A DNA stretch of 37,125 nt from Lachnospiraceae bacterium (lineage in GTDB: Bacteria; Bacillota; Clostridia; Lachnospirales; Lachnospiraceae): NCBI GenBank assembly GCA_017558205.1, contig JAFYWD010000088.1, positions 1 to 37,125 on the forward strand, read 5' to 3'. Made by a program: the position numbers and the translations under genes. Under the pieces are notes generated by a model, which did not search any database, was not told the origin of the DNA, and worked only from the letters and a program-made list of their open reading frames with translations. The number at the start of each line of letters is the position of its first letter. Within the stretch, counting starts at the first letter, position 1. Positions 6,269 to 14,658 of this stretch are shown piece by piece.

Positions 6269-9172
6269 TCAACCCGTAGCAGATACGTCCGGCAAGGCTG
6301 CCGTTCCTGACAGGATATCATCTTCATCCTTTAAACCAAAATAATATTGATAAATATCTCTTGTCAGATTGGCTGCATAATTGGAGGAATAACCATTGGC
6401 AATACGGGTTGTAATGGTGATTTCAGGATTCTGATAAGGAGCATAGCTTACAAAAAGTGCGTGGTTTGCTCTTTTTCTTGTTTCCTCTGCTGTACCGGTT
6501 TTACCGGCAACAGTAACCCCCAAATTTTGATAGTCTGTTCTCTTTTCCACCACCTGACGCATTCCCTGATGAATCGTATTCCAGGTAGCGGAGTTTAAAC
6601 TAACCATGTTTCTGACAGAAGGCGTAAAGTCCTCCAAAAGATTTTTATTGGCATCAGTTACCTTATCAATCAGGGTCAAATTATAACAGGTACCATTATT
6701 GGCAATAGTTGTTACATACCGGGCCAGTCCTACCGTTGTAAAGTTATTACTTCCCTGACCGATGGCAGACAGTACGGAATAATCATTAGAAACCTCCGGT
6801 GTTGCCTCTTCTATTTCAATCCCGGATTTTTCGGTAAGTCCAAACATATCTGCATATTTAGTCAGCTTTTCAATACCTATATCGCTGGAATAGGTATCCC
6901 CTGTAATACCAAGCTGATAGCCAACTTCATAAAAATAGCAGTTACAGGAATTGGCAATTCCACCGGTAGCATTTAAATTTCCATGAGCTCCCGGATATAC
7001 CCAACATTTATATTGGTTTGCAGCAAAACGATCAAAAATACCTTTACATAAAATATTAGTAGCAGGACTTACAATTTTTTCCTCCAGGGCAGCAACTGCT
7101 GATACCATTTTATAAGTGGAACCCGGTACAGTTTTTTGTTGAGTAGCACTATTCCACTGTGGTCTGGTCAAATCCTTTTGCAGCCAGTTATAATATTCCG
7201 AATCAGTTGTATTAGCTAATCTGTTATTATCATAACTGGGATAACTGACTAAAGCCAAAACCTCTCCCTTGGTATTTGTTACTACTACCGAGGCAGAACA
7301 AGGATCCAGCGCCAACTGTGCCGGGGTAAGATATAAATTTTCAATTAAAAAAATTAAGAAACTATAGGCCGTAATATGACCATTTAAAAACTTATCCTTT
7401 TCCTCCTGAGTAATTCCTACTACATCCTGCTCCAGCAGTACACTGCAAATTTGCTTTGGACTGATATTACTGTTTTTTATCATGTATTTATAAACTTTTT
7501 TTGCAAATGTGGTATTATCCTTTAAATGTTCAAATATATATTGAGTAATGTGTTCATAAATTTCTTCTGAATCAGAATATTTACTTTCCATATCAATTTT
7601 GGAAACATCTACCCAGTTTTTAGAAATACAATATTTCAAATACTCTCCCAGACTGATAACCTCCTCTGTTTTCCAGGCCAGATAGGTTTCATCTGAAGTA
7701 TCAATAATATCGCTCATTAAAACACCGTGGTCCATAAGCAGAGTTACGATATAGCTTTGGTAAATCTGCATTTCAGTAGTAAGTTGATTGTAGGGAGTAT
7801 TATTTTCATAAAGCTCCTTTGTAAGCTGCTCAAAAAGCTTCTCTTCTTTTTTTAAATAAGCTTCATAAATCTCCTTCTCATTTTTCATGGCATTCATATC
7901 ACTAAAATGAGTAATATCAATGATACTATTATTAATTAATGCAAAGTATACATCATCCACCGGAATCATTAATGTACTGGCTGAAGGATACTCAGGAATT
8001 ACGTAATCCTTAGAATTTACTATCTTGGCAACTAAAATTCCGGCAAGCTTTTGTTCCAAAATATCATAGGTTGCTTTTTGAAGATTTGCATCTATGGTAA
8101 GATATAAATCATTACCTGCCAGCGGTTCTACCCTATCAGTTACTTCAATTACCTTTCCCATATTATCTACGTAAAGAGTTTCTTTCCCATTTTTTCCACG
8201 AAGATAATTTTCCATAGTTTCTTCTATTCCGGTTTTCCCAACAATATCATTCAGGGAATACTGAGTATGGGCAGGAGTGTTTTTATTTAATTCTTCTAAG
8301 TCAGTCTTATCAATTTTTCCGGTATAACCAAGAATATGTGAAAAATAAATACTGTCTTCGTATACACGAATAGTATCCTCCTCGATAGCTGCCCCCGGAA
8401 GCTTATCTATATTTTCTAATATACTGGCTACCGTTTTTTCATTTACATCCGTGGCCACATTGGTAGGAATAAATTTTTGATAGCTATTAGCACTCATAGC
8501 ATAGCGTATGGTAACTATTTGTAAAATTTCCTTTTTGGTATATCCTTCTCCCAGTTGAAAGCTGTCCCTGGGATTTAAAGGATCAGAAGATTTTCCAACG
8601 CCATATCTTCTGTAACCGGCAAGATATTCCATCATCTCTTCAGCAGTCGCTGTTTCCTCCTGATACTTCATCTTCCCGGGATCTGCATACCCGTACACAT
8701 CTGCTTTAAAACGACGCAGTCTGGTATCACTTAAGGTATATTGATACTTTCCATATTCATCAAGAATAATAGAAAAATCACTGTCAACCTGATCACCGGA
8801 GGCCTCAATAATATGAATCATTTCAAGAAGTGTTTTATTAAGTTCTTCATTCTTTTTCCAACCGGATTCATAAACATCCTCTATGGTAACATTATAAGCC
8901 AGCTCGTTATGAGCCAAAACCCTTCCGTTACGATCATAGATGTTACCCCTGGTACTGGAAATTGCTTTTTCTTTTTGTATTTTTAGAGTAAAATCTTCAA
9001 GATATTTTTGTCCATTAACAATTTGCAGATTAAACAGACGATAAACCAAGATGCATCCCAGTGTAATGAAAATAATAACCAGTATAATCAGCTTACTGAT
9101 TTCAACACTGCCGGATGGAGAATTATTATTGCTACTATGAAACAATGTTAAGCTCCTTCTTTTTCTTTCCAT
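6269..9172 (-). CDS. mrdA: Penicillin-binding protein 2, class B transpeptidase with large insert
   Basis: PBP2 cross-links peptidoglycan during elongation and works with RodA. Layout: cytosolic basic tail, membrane segment at about residues 26-48, pedestal/dimer region (RGNIYDRNGRVLA at 75-87, GKTGIEETMENYLRG at 312-326), then a transpeptidase domain split by an insert at about 385-617, then SxxK at Ser685-Lys688, SCN at 742-744 and KTGT at 891-894. At 967 aa it is 250-350 residues longer than enterobacterial or Bacillus PBP2, nearly all due to the insert. Cys709, Cys723, His730 and Cys743 match the spacing of the zinc site reported for E. coli PBP2. ATG 9172 has AAGGA at eight bases and overlaps mreD by 25 bases; a TTG at 9145, just after the mreD stop and behind AAGGAG, is a serious alternative start. 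It is preceded by mreBCD and followed by minC. Confidence 0.95.
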   Translation of the reverse strand: MERKRRSLTLFHSSNNNSPSGSVEISKLIILVIIFITLGCILVYRLFNLQIVNGQKYLEDFTLKIQKEKAISSTRGNIYDRNGRVLAHNELAYNVTIEDVYESGWKKNEELNKTLLEMIHIIEASGDQVDSDFSIILDEYGKYQYTLSDTRLRRFKADVYGYADPGKMKYQEETATAEEMMEYLAGYRRYGVGKSSDPLNPRDSFQLGEGYTKKEILQIVTIRYAMSANSYQKFIPTNVATDVNEKTVASILENIDKLPGAAIEEDTIRVYEDSIYFSHILGYTGKIDKTDLEELNKNTPAHTQYSLNDIVGKTGIEETMENYLRGKNGKETLYVDNMGKVIEVTDRVEPLAGNDLYLTIDANLQKATYDILEQKLAGILVAKIVNSKDYVIPEYPSASTLMIPVDDVYFALINNSIIDITHFSDMNAMKNEKEIYEAYLKKEEKLFEQLTKELYENNTPYNQLTTEMQIYQSYIVTLLMDHGVLMSDIIDTSDETYLAWKTEEVISLGEYLKYCISKNWVDVSKIDMESKYSDSEEIYEHITQYIFEHLKDNTTFAKKVYKYMIKNSNISPKQICSVLLEQDVVGITQEEKDKFLNGHITAYSFLIFLIENLYLTPAQLALDPCSASVVVTNTKGEVLALVSYPSYDNNRLANTTDSEYYNWLQKDLTRPQWNSATQQKTVPGSTYKMVSAVAALEEKIVSPATNILCKGIFDRFAANQYKCWVYPGAHGNLNATGGIANSCNCYFYEVGYQLGITGDTYSSDIGIEKLTKYADMFGLTEKSGIEIEEATPEVSNDYSVLSAIGQGSNNFTTVGLARYVTTIANNGTCYNLTLIDKVTDANKNLLEDFTPSVRNMVSLNSATWNTIHQGMRQVVEKRTDYQNLGVTVAGKTGTAEETRKRANHALFVSYAPYQNPEITITTRIANGYSSNYAANLTRDIYQYYFGLKDEDDILSGTAALPDVSATG

Positions 9173-9654
9173 TCCAGCTTTCCTTCAATTCTAAGGAGAA
9201 TAGGATAAAGTATGCAGGTAATCACAATCGTATATACCAATTCCGGAATTATAATATGAAAGAAATAATGTACAAAATTTAATCGCCCTCTTAAAAGGAA
9301 AGATAAAATATAACAAATAATATTAAAAACAAAATCACTTCCCATAATTAGGAATAAGGGAAGCTTAATATCCTCCGGAAAAAAGGACTTCCGAAAAACT
9401 CCATTAATATAACCGATATACATGTAGATAAGGGCATAATAACCTAATAAATCTCCAAAAAAGATATCGATTAATAATCCGGAAATAAATCCTGTTAATA
9501 GTCCACTTCTCCTTCCTCTCATAAATCCATAGGAGGCTGTTACTATAATCATCAGATTGGGAACAATTCCACTAAGGCTGAGAGCTCTAAATAAGGTTCC
9601 CTGTAAAAGAAAGGAAAGAAGAATAAAAAAAGTACTGACAATCAGCTTCAGCAT
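9148..9654 (-). CDS. mreD: Rod shape-determining membrane protein MreD
   Basis: A small (168 aa), very hydrophobic protein with about five to six membrane segments, standard length for MreD, the poorly conserved membrane member of the MreBCD elongasome. The family pattern is visible in LQGTLFRALSLSGIVPNLMIIVTASYGFMRGRRSGLLTGFISGLLIDIFFGDLLGYYALIYMYIGYINGVF. The ATG has an AGAGGAGG site. It starts 12 bases after mreC, and its end overlaps the start of mrdA, which supports one transcript. Identity rests on both sequence pattern and position. Confidence 0.92.
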   Translation of the reverse strand: MLKLIVSTFFILLSFLLQGTLFRALSLSGIVPNLMIIVTASYGFMRGRRSGLLTGFISGLLIDIFFGDLLGYYALIYMYIGYINGVFRKSFFPEDIKLPLFLIMGSDFVFNIICYILSFLLRGRLNFVHYFFHIIIPELVYTIVITCILYPILLRIEGKLEWKEKEGA

Positions 9655-9666
9655 AAACTTCCTCCT

Positions 9667-10536
9667 CTATTTGTTCACAACCTGTTTTAATTCCATAATT
9701 ACGAGCACATTGTTTAAATGCTCAAAATCAACTGCTGTAGTCAGCGTACCTGATTTCGTAAGATTATTGGAATCAGTATTAATTTCGTTGATATAACCTA
9801 TTAAAAGTCCGGGTAAGTAGTATTCACTAATATTTGAAGTTACAATTTTGTCACCTGCAGCAGCCTTACCGGAAGAATCCACAAGCTTGCTGAAGCTAAT
9901 CATACCATCTGAGATGGTAGATAAATCTCCTGTAACCACCAAATGATCACCGGTAGAAAGTAAGAGACCACTGGTATTGTTATTATCTTCAATAATACTG
10001 GTTACTTTCGCATAATTGGGACCTACATCCGTAACTCTGCCTACCAATCCGCTTCCCGCAATTACATTACAGTTTATCTTAATACCATCATTGCTACCCT
10101 TATTAATAACAAAGGTAGAAAACCAGTTACCGGTATCACGCATAATAATCCTGGCTCCCTGCTTTTGATATTCTGAGTATTCCTCATCCAGTTCTAAGAG
10201 CTCTCTTAACTGACTTAATTCGTATCTTTCCTGTTGAAATTTTGTGTTTTCAATTGTCAGTCGGTCAATTTCTTCCTTCAATTTCTGATTTTCATCAAGA
10301 ACATCAGCCAGCTCTGCCAATTGGGAAGATTTTTCAGACAACCAACTGCCAATATTTGAAATTCCATTCTGAAAGGGTACTAAAACTGTACCTGCTACCG
10401 TATTAATAGGCGAATTAATTACAGGTGTCTTAAAGGATAAAAACATTATTCCGATACATAGCAATGTTAATATAAAAAGGAGATATTTCGCAGGAAGCGT
10501 AAATTTCTCCTTTGGTCTTTTTAATACAGGACTCAT
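9667..10536 (-). CDS. mreC: Rod shape-determining protein MreC
   Basis: MreC is an extracytoplasmic scaffold that bridges MreB/MreD and PBP2. Visible parts: basic cytosolic tail (residues 1-17), one membrane segment (about 18-36), a coiled coil (about 63-110, SQLAELADVLDENQKLKEEIDRLTIENTKFQQERYELSQL), then the two-lobed beta domain with RIIMRDTGNWFSTFVINKGSNDGI and the typical VIAGSGLVGRVTDVG. The length of 289 aa is normal. The ATG overlaps the TGA of mreB by four bases (ATGA), so translation is coupled. Confidence 0.96.
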   Translation of the reverse strand: MSPVLKRPKEKFTLPAKYLLFILTLLCIGIMFLSFKTPVINSPINTVAGTVLVPFQNGISNIGSWLSEKSSQLAELADVLDENQKLKEEIDRLTIENTKFQQERYELSQLRELLELDEEYSEYQKQGARIIMRDTGNWFSTFVINKGSNDGIKINCNVIAGSGLVGRVTDVGPNYAKVTSIIEDNNNTSGLLLSTGDHLVVTGDLSTISDGMISFSKLVDSSGKAAAGDKIVTSNISEYYLPGLLIGYINEINTDSNNLTKSGTLTTAVDFEHLNNVLVIMELKQVVNK

Positions 10537-11543
10537 CTTCCCATCCCTTCAATGGAATATGCTACAGACTTATAGTTATCATCCTTAATTACACGGGCCA
10601 GGCCCTTGGCCACTGTCTCAATAGGACTTTCACACAAATTGACCTTCAAGCCGGTACCTGTCTGAATCAGCGAAGCCAGTCGATTTACCTGGGAGGCTCC
10701 CCCTGTTAAATAGATACCATGACGATAAATATCGGCACCTAATTCCGGGGGAGTTCTTTCCAGTATTACCTTTACATTATCAATAATCGTATTAAAGGGC
10801 TCTACCAAAGCATTATTTACTAGCTCTGTAGGAATTTCTCTCTCAACAGGAAGTCCGCTTACAATATCACGTCCATAAACTACGGCAGGCTTATTGGCTT
10901 TTTCCAATTCCCGTAAATTAATCTTTACCTTTTCTGCAGTTTTCCCACCTACAAGGAGACCAAATTCATTTCTGATACTGGTTCGGATAGCTTCATCAAA
11001 TTTCAAGCCACCCATTTTAATTAAACGACTTAACACAATACCACCTAAAGAAAGAATAGAAATCTCTGTAGTATCATAGCCCACATTAACAATTAAAACC
11101 CCCTGGGAATTTTTTACATCAATATCCAGACCCAGGCCATCTGCTACCGCTTTTTCAACTACCATGATTTTCTTTGCTTTGATATTTGCATCTTTAATCA
11201 GGTCATAAAATGCGCGCTTTTCCACTTCTGTTACATCAGTAGGAACTGCAACATAAAAATCCGCCTGCTTCAGATTTCCGTCTGAAAGATCATTGATAAA
11301 ATATTTTAACAAAGATTCCATATTCTTAATATCTGCTATTACCCCGTTTGATACAGGGTATGAGGCTACAATATTCCCCGGTGCCTTTTCGTACATCTCA
11401 AATGCAGAATCTCCATAGGCAAAATAATTCTTTTTATTTTCAATAGCAATCATGTTTTTTTCAACGAAAATTGAATCATCTGCTCTCTTATATATTTTTA
11501 TATTATTGGTACCTAAGTCGATACCAAATATGTTATTTGCCAC
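10533..11543 (-). CDS. mreB: Actin-like cytoskeletal protein MreB
   Basis: MreB forms membrane-bound filaments that direct elongation synthesis. Actin-fold signatures: phosphate 1 loop GIDLGTNN at about residues 7-14, connect and phosphate 2 region LIVNVGYDTTEISILSLGG, and the adenosine motif GIYLTGGASQVNRL near 275. The length of 336 aa is standard. The N-terminal phosphate loop reads GTNNIKIY rather than GTANTL, a more divergent form like Mbl or other clostridial paralogues, so the exact paralogue is uncertain. The start codon is GTG, nine bases after AAGGAG. It follows radC by 22 bases and leads mreC-mreD, the conserved Firmicutes order. Confidence 0.95.
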   Translation of the reverse strand: MANNIFGIDLGTNNIKIYKRADDSIFVEKNMIAIENKKNYFAYGDSAFEMYEKAPGNIVASYPVSNGVIADIKNMESLLKYFINDLSDGNLKQADFYVAVPTDVTEVEKRAFYDLIKDANIKAKKIMVVEKAVADGLGLDIDVKNSQGVLIVNVGYDTTEISILSLGGIVLSRLIKMGGLKFDEAIRTSIRNEFGLLVGGKTAEKVKINLRELEKANKPAVVYGRDIVSGLPVEREIPTELVNNALVEPFNTIIDNVKVILERTPPELGADIYRHGIYLTGGASQVNRLASLIQTGTGLKVNLCESPIETVAKGLARVIKDDNYKSVAYSIEGMGR

Positions 11544-11565
11544 TTTAATTAGCTCCTTTCTCCTT

Positions 11566-12258
11566 TTACAAGTATCCTAGTTCCTTAAAGCTGATATACT
11601 TATTATCACCGATAATAATGTGATCTACTAAAGGAATATTTAAAAGTTGTCCGGCATCCCGGATTCTTTTTGTGATATCATAATCCTCTTGACTGGGACT
11701 GGGATCACCACTGGGATGATTATGTAATAAAATAATATGTACTGCTCTCATTTTTACTGCAGTAAGAAAAATTTCTCTGGGTGAAGCTACAGACATATTA
11801 ACAGTTCCCTTTGAGACAATAATATCTTTTAGTAATTGATTCTTATTATCTGTCATAACAAGAAGTAAATGTTCTTCTTCTAAATGGCGCACCTGTTCCA
11901 TATAATAATCTGAAATCATTCCGGGATTCAAAAATCGTACTCTTTTTCCATAAGATTGTCTTGCAATTCTTTTGGAAAACTCTGCCACACATTTTAAACG
12001 AATGGCTTTTACTCTTCCGATGCCCTTCACTGTCATTATTTCCTCCAGCGAAAGATGCTCCAAAAATAAAAGACCATTTCCCTGTCCTCTTTTTACCGCC
12101 AGATCCATAATATCATGAGCCAGCATAAGGGCTGAGCGTTTTTTTGTTCCGGTTCGAATAATAATTGCTAAAAGCTCTTCATCTGATAAGCCGGCAGGCC
12201 CCAAATGTTCAAACTTTTCATAAGGCAAGGGATTAGAAGTATTGTTACAATTGTTCAA
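11566..12258 (-). CDS. radC: RadC family JAB/MPN domain protein
   Basis: RadC proteins have a helix-hairpin-helix region (here about residues 66-90, LEHLSLEEIMTVKGIGRVKAIRL) and a C-terminal JAMM metalloprotease-like domain with HxH followed ten residues later by Asp: His179, His181 and Asp192 in LLHNHPSGDPSPSQED. The domain is complete, but the biochemical role of RadC is unsettled; the repair name comes from an E. coli allele later reassigned to recG. At 230 aa it is normal. The start is a TTG at 12258 with only a weak AGG site, so the first residues are uncertain. It heads the mreBCD block, as in Bacillus, and follows the longest intergenic gap of the window. Confidence 0.93.
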   Translation of the reverse strand: MNNCNNTSNPLPYEKFEHLGPAGLSDEELLAIIIRTGTKKRSALMLAHDIMDLAVKRGQGNGLLFLEHLSLEEIMTVKGIGRVKAIRLKCVAEFSKRIARQSYGKRVRFLNPGMISDYYMEQVRHLEEEHLLLVMTDNKNQLLKDIIVSKGTVNMSVASPREIFLTAVKMRAVHIILLHNHPSGDPSPSQEDYDITKRIRDAGQLLNIPLVDHIIIGDNKYISFKELGYL

Positions 12259-12317
12259 ATTACCTGCTTTCCCTTCTCTCCAAAGAACAGGATTTCCAAA
12301 AACTTTTCTTATAAAAT

Positions 12318-12345
12318 CCTATATTTATTCCTCTCTCAATCTCAA
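12318..12345 (-). promoter_or_regulatory. Possible sigma-A promoter upstream of radC-mreBCD
   Basis: On the minus strand, TTGAGA (12340-12345) is separated by 16 bases from TATAGG (12318-12323), about 60 bases before the radC start. The -10 box is imperfect, so this is only a candidate. It lies in the only sizeable gap before the whole shape operon, directly downstream of the 20-bp palindrome at 12364-12383. No other convincing promoter was seen in this gap. Confidence 0.3.
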
Positions 12346-12363
12346 TTATCTTAACATAATAAG

Positions 12364-12383
12364 TCTTTTATGTACATAAAAGA
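12364..12383. repeat. Perfect 20-bp palindrome upstream of radC
   Basis: TCTTTTATGTACATAAAAGA is its own reverse complement. It lies 18 bases upstream of the possible -35 box of the radC-mreBCD promoter. It is AT-rich with a central TGTACA and looks more like a dimeric-repressor operator than a terminator. On the plus strand it is followed by a run of T, but no plus-strand gene ends there. The binding factor is unknown. Confidence 0.75.
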
Positions 12384-12398
12384 ACATATTTTTTTTTC

Positions 12399-12432
12399 GA
12401 ACTAAAAGGATAAAATATTACAGAATTTTATC
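12399..12432 (-). terminator. Weak terminator-like hairpin at the end of ynbB
   Basis: On the minus strand GATAAAAT and ATTTTATC form an 8-bp stem with an 8-base loop, beginning at the ynbB stop codon and followed by CCTTTTAG. The stem has only one G-C pair and the U-run is short, so termination would be inefficient at best. Confidence 0.3.
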
Positions 12433-13705
12433 TTGTAAAAATCCCGGCATCCTTTACACTTTGATAAGCAGAAAGTATTCCGAATTTTGCATGCTGCCAT
12501 GTTAGACCCCCCTGAAAATATACGGAATAAGGCGGTTTAATTGGACCATCTGCACTTAATTCAATAGAGGAACCGGAAATAAAGGCTCCGGCAGCCATAA
12601 TTACCTGACTGTCATATCCCGGCATATCCCAGGGCTCCGGCACCACAAAGCTGTCTACCGGTGCTGCCTTTTGTATTCCCTTACAAAAAGCGATCACACC
12701 CTCTGCACATCCAAAGGTTACTGCCTGAATAATATCATGTCTGCTTTCCCTGCTGTCAGGAACTACCTGAAATCCGGATTTTTCAAATAAATTAGCAGCA
12801 AAAATTGCTCCCTTTAAGGCTCCTGCCGTAACCGTAGGTGCCAAAAATAATCCCTGGTAAAAAGAACTTAAAATCCCTAAAGAAGCACCTACTTCCTTTC
12901 CCAGTCCCGGGCTGGTAAGGCGATAAGCTGCATTTTCAACAGCTTCTTTTTTTCCTGCCAGATATCCTCCGATGGGAGCCAATCCTCCTCCGGGATTTTT
13001 AATCAGTGATCCAACAATAAGATCTGCACCTACCTGGGAGGGCTCCAGCTTTTCCACAAATTCCCCGTAACAATTATCTACCATACATAAAATATCAGGC
13101 TTAATCTTCTTAATAAAAGTAATTAATTCTCCGATACGTGCAACAGACAGAGTTGGTCTGGTCTGATAGCCCTTAGATCTTTGAATGGTAACCATTTTAG
13201 TATTTGGATTAATTGCCTTTCTAATTTCCTCATAATCAAAATTCCCGTCAGGTAAAAGATCTACCTGACGATAGCTAATACCATATTCTCTTAAAGATCC
13301 TTTGGACGGACGGATTCCGATAACCTCCTCTAACGTATCATAAGGCTTTCCTACCGGACTTAGCAGCTCATCTCCGGGACGAAGATTACTCATTAAAGCC
13401 AAAGCCAGGGCATGAGTACCACAGGTAATCTGGGGACGAACTAAGGCATCCTCTGTTCCAAAAATCTTAGCATACACCTCTTCCAGGGTATCTCTTCCCA
13501 TATCATTATAGCCATATCCGGTAGTACCTGATAAACAGGCTTCACTCACCTTGCATTCCTGCATCGCCTTTAAAACCTTCAGCTGGTTGTATTCTGCAAT
13601 CTTATCAATCTCCCGAAAACGTTCCTTTAAAGATGATAATATTTCCTCTCCTAATTGATAAACCTCAGAAGAAATTCCCATTTCCTGATATATTTCTGGT
13701 AACAT
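12428..13705 (-). CDS. ynbB: PLP-dependent methionine gamma-lyase family protein (YnbB)
   Basis: A fold-type I PLP enzyme of the Met_gamma_lyase family, often labelled aluminium resistance protein. The probable Schiff-base lysine is Lys236 in VGSLIKNPGGGLAPIGGY, and the PLP-pairing Asp is in CMVDNCYGEF near 210. The length of 425 aa is normal. The substrate is not established; a sulfur amino acid C-S lyase reaction is suggested only by family. The ATG has GGAGAGGA and lies one base after the miaA stop, so the genes are coupled. In Bacillus miaA, hfq and ynbB share a neighbourhood; here no hfq lies between them. Confidence 0.9.
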   Translation of the reverse strand: MLPEIYQEMGISSEVYQLGEEILSSLKERFREIDKIAEYNQLKVLKAMQECKVSEACLSGTTGYGYNDMGRDTLEEVYAKIFGTEDALVRPQITCGTHALALALMSNLRPGDELLSPVGKPYDTLEEVIGIRPSKGSLREYGISYRQVDLLPDGNFDYEEIRKAINPNTKMVTIQRSKGYQTRPTLSVARIGELITFIKKIKPDILCMVDNCYGEFVEKLEPSQVGADLIVGSLIKNPGGGLAPIGGYLAGKKEAVENAAYRLTSPGLGKEVGASLGILSSFYQGLFLAPTVTAGALKGAIFAANLFEKSGFQVVPDSRESRHDIIQAVTFGCAEGVIAFCKGIQKAAPVDSFVVPEPWDMPGYDSQVIMAAGAFISGSSIELSADGPIKPPYSVYFQGGLTWQHAKFGILSAYQSVKDAGIFTR

Positions 13706-13706
13706 G

Positions 13707-14639
13707 TTAAATCCTCTCCATCATATAGCTTAATATTTTTTGATCATCATAAGAAAATTCATCCTTGTTGATCCATATAACTTCTCTTTCACGTTTAAAC
13801 CAGGTAATCTGTCTTTTGGCAAAATGCCTGGTATCTCGTTTGATAATATACACTGCTTCCTCCAGAGTAATTTCTCCCTCCAGAAAGGAAAAAATTTCTT
13901 TATAGCCAAGACCCTGCATAGAAACATAAGAACGGTCATAACCCATTTTCTGCAGCTGCTTCACTTCCTCTAAAAGCCCTTCCTTCATCATTTCATCGAC
14001 CCTTTGATCGATACGTTTGTACAGAAGCTCTCTTTTATCATTTAATACAAAGAAAGATACATCATAGGGACTGGACTTTTCCCGTTGTTGTTTATTATGC
14101 ACTGAAATCTTTTCTCCCGTAAGCTGATAGTATTCCAGTGCCCGAATTACCCTTTTTACATTATTTTCATGAATTTCTGCCGCAGACTCAGGATCTACTC
14201 TGGTTAGCATTTCATGAAGATAACCGGCACCCTTTTCTAAGGCCGTTTCCTCCAGCTGTTTACGTAGGTCTCCATTATCATTATTTTCCGTAAAATCTAT
14301 ATCATATAAAACAGACTGGATATAGAAACCTGTACCTCCTACAATAATGGGAATTTTATTTTTTGACCAAATTTCTTCCATGGCTTTTTTTGCCATCCCC
14401 TGGAAAACCGTAACATTAAATTCTTCCCCGGGCAAAAGACAGTCTATCAGATAGTGAGGAATTCCCTGCATTTCTTCTGTTTTAATTTTAGCTGAACCTA
14501 TATCCATATAACGGTAAATTTGCATGGAATCGGCGGAGATAATTTCACCTCCGATTTGCTTTGCCAGGTCAATAGATAATTTAGTTTTTCCTACAGCTGT
14601 AGGACCGGTTAATACAATTACTTTTCTTTTATTCATCAT
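13707..14639 (-). CDS. miaA: tRNA dimethylallyltransferase MiaA
   Basis: MiaA transfers a dimethylallyl group from DMAPP to N6 of A37 in tRNAs that read codons starting with U. It has the P-loop GPTAVGKT (residues 12-19), the substrate motif ISADSMQIYRYMDIGSAK, and HYLIDCLLPGEEFNV, all canonical; the length of 310 aa is standard. The product i6A37 is the substrate of MiaB, encoded upstream in the same block. The start is one of two tandem ATGs (14639 or 14636). Only poor purine-rich sequence precedes them, so initiation may rely on coupling to mutL, which ends about 20 bases earlier. Confidence 0.97.
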   Translation of the reverse strand: MMNKRKVIVLTGPTAVGKTKLSIDLAKQIGGEIISADSMQIYRYMDIGSAKIKTEEMQGIPHYLIDCLLPGEEFNVTVFQGMAKKAMEEIWSKNKIPIIVGGTGFYIQSVLYDIDFTENNDNGDLRKQLEETALEKGAGYLHEMLTRVDPESAAEIHENNVKRVIRALEYYQLTGEKISVHNKQQREKSSPYDVSFFVLNDKRELLYKRIDQRVDEMMKEGLLEEVKQLQKMGYDRSYVSMQGLGYKEIFSFLEGEITLEEAVYIIKRDTRHFAKRQITWFKREREVIWINKDEFSYDDQKILSYMMERI

Positions 14640-14658
14640 CTTATTTTTTCTGATTTAC

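Noticed and set aside
12383-12403. LexA/SOS-box-like GAAC half sites upstream of radC
   Set aside because: Only one half (GAACATAT) fits; the opposed GTTC is missing at the proper spacing, so no SOS operator is claimed.
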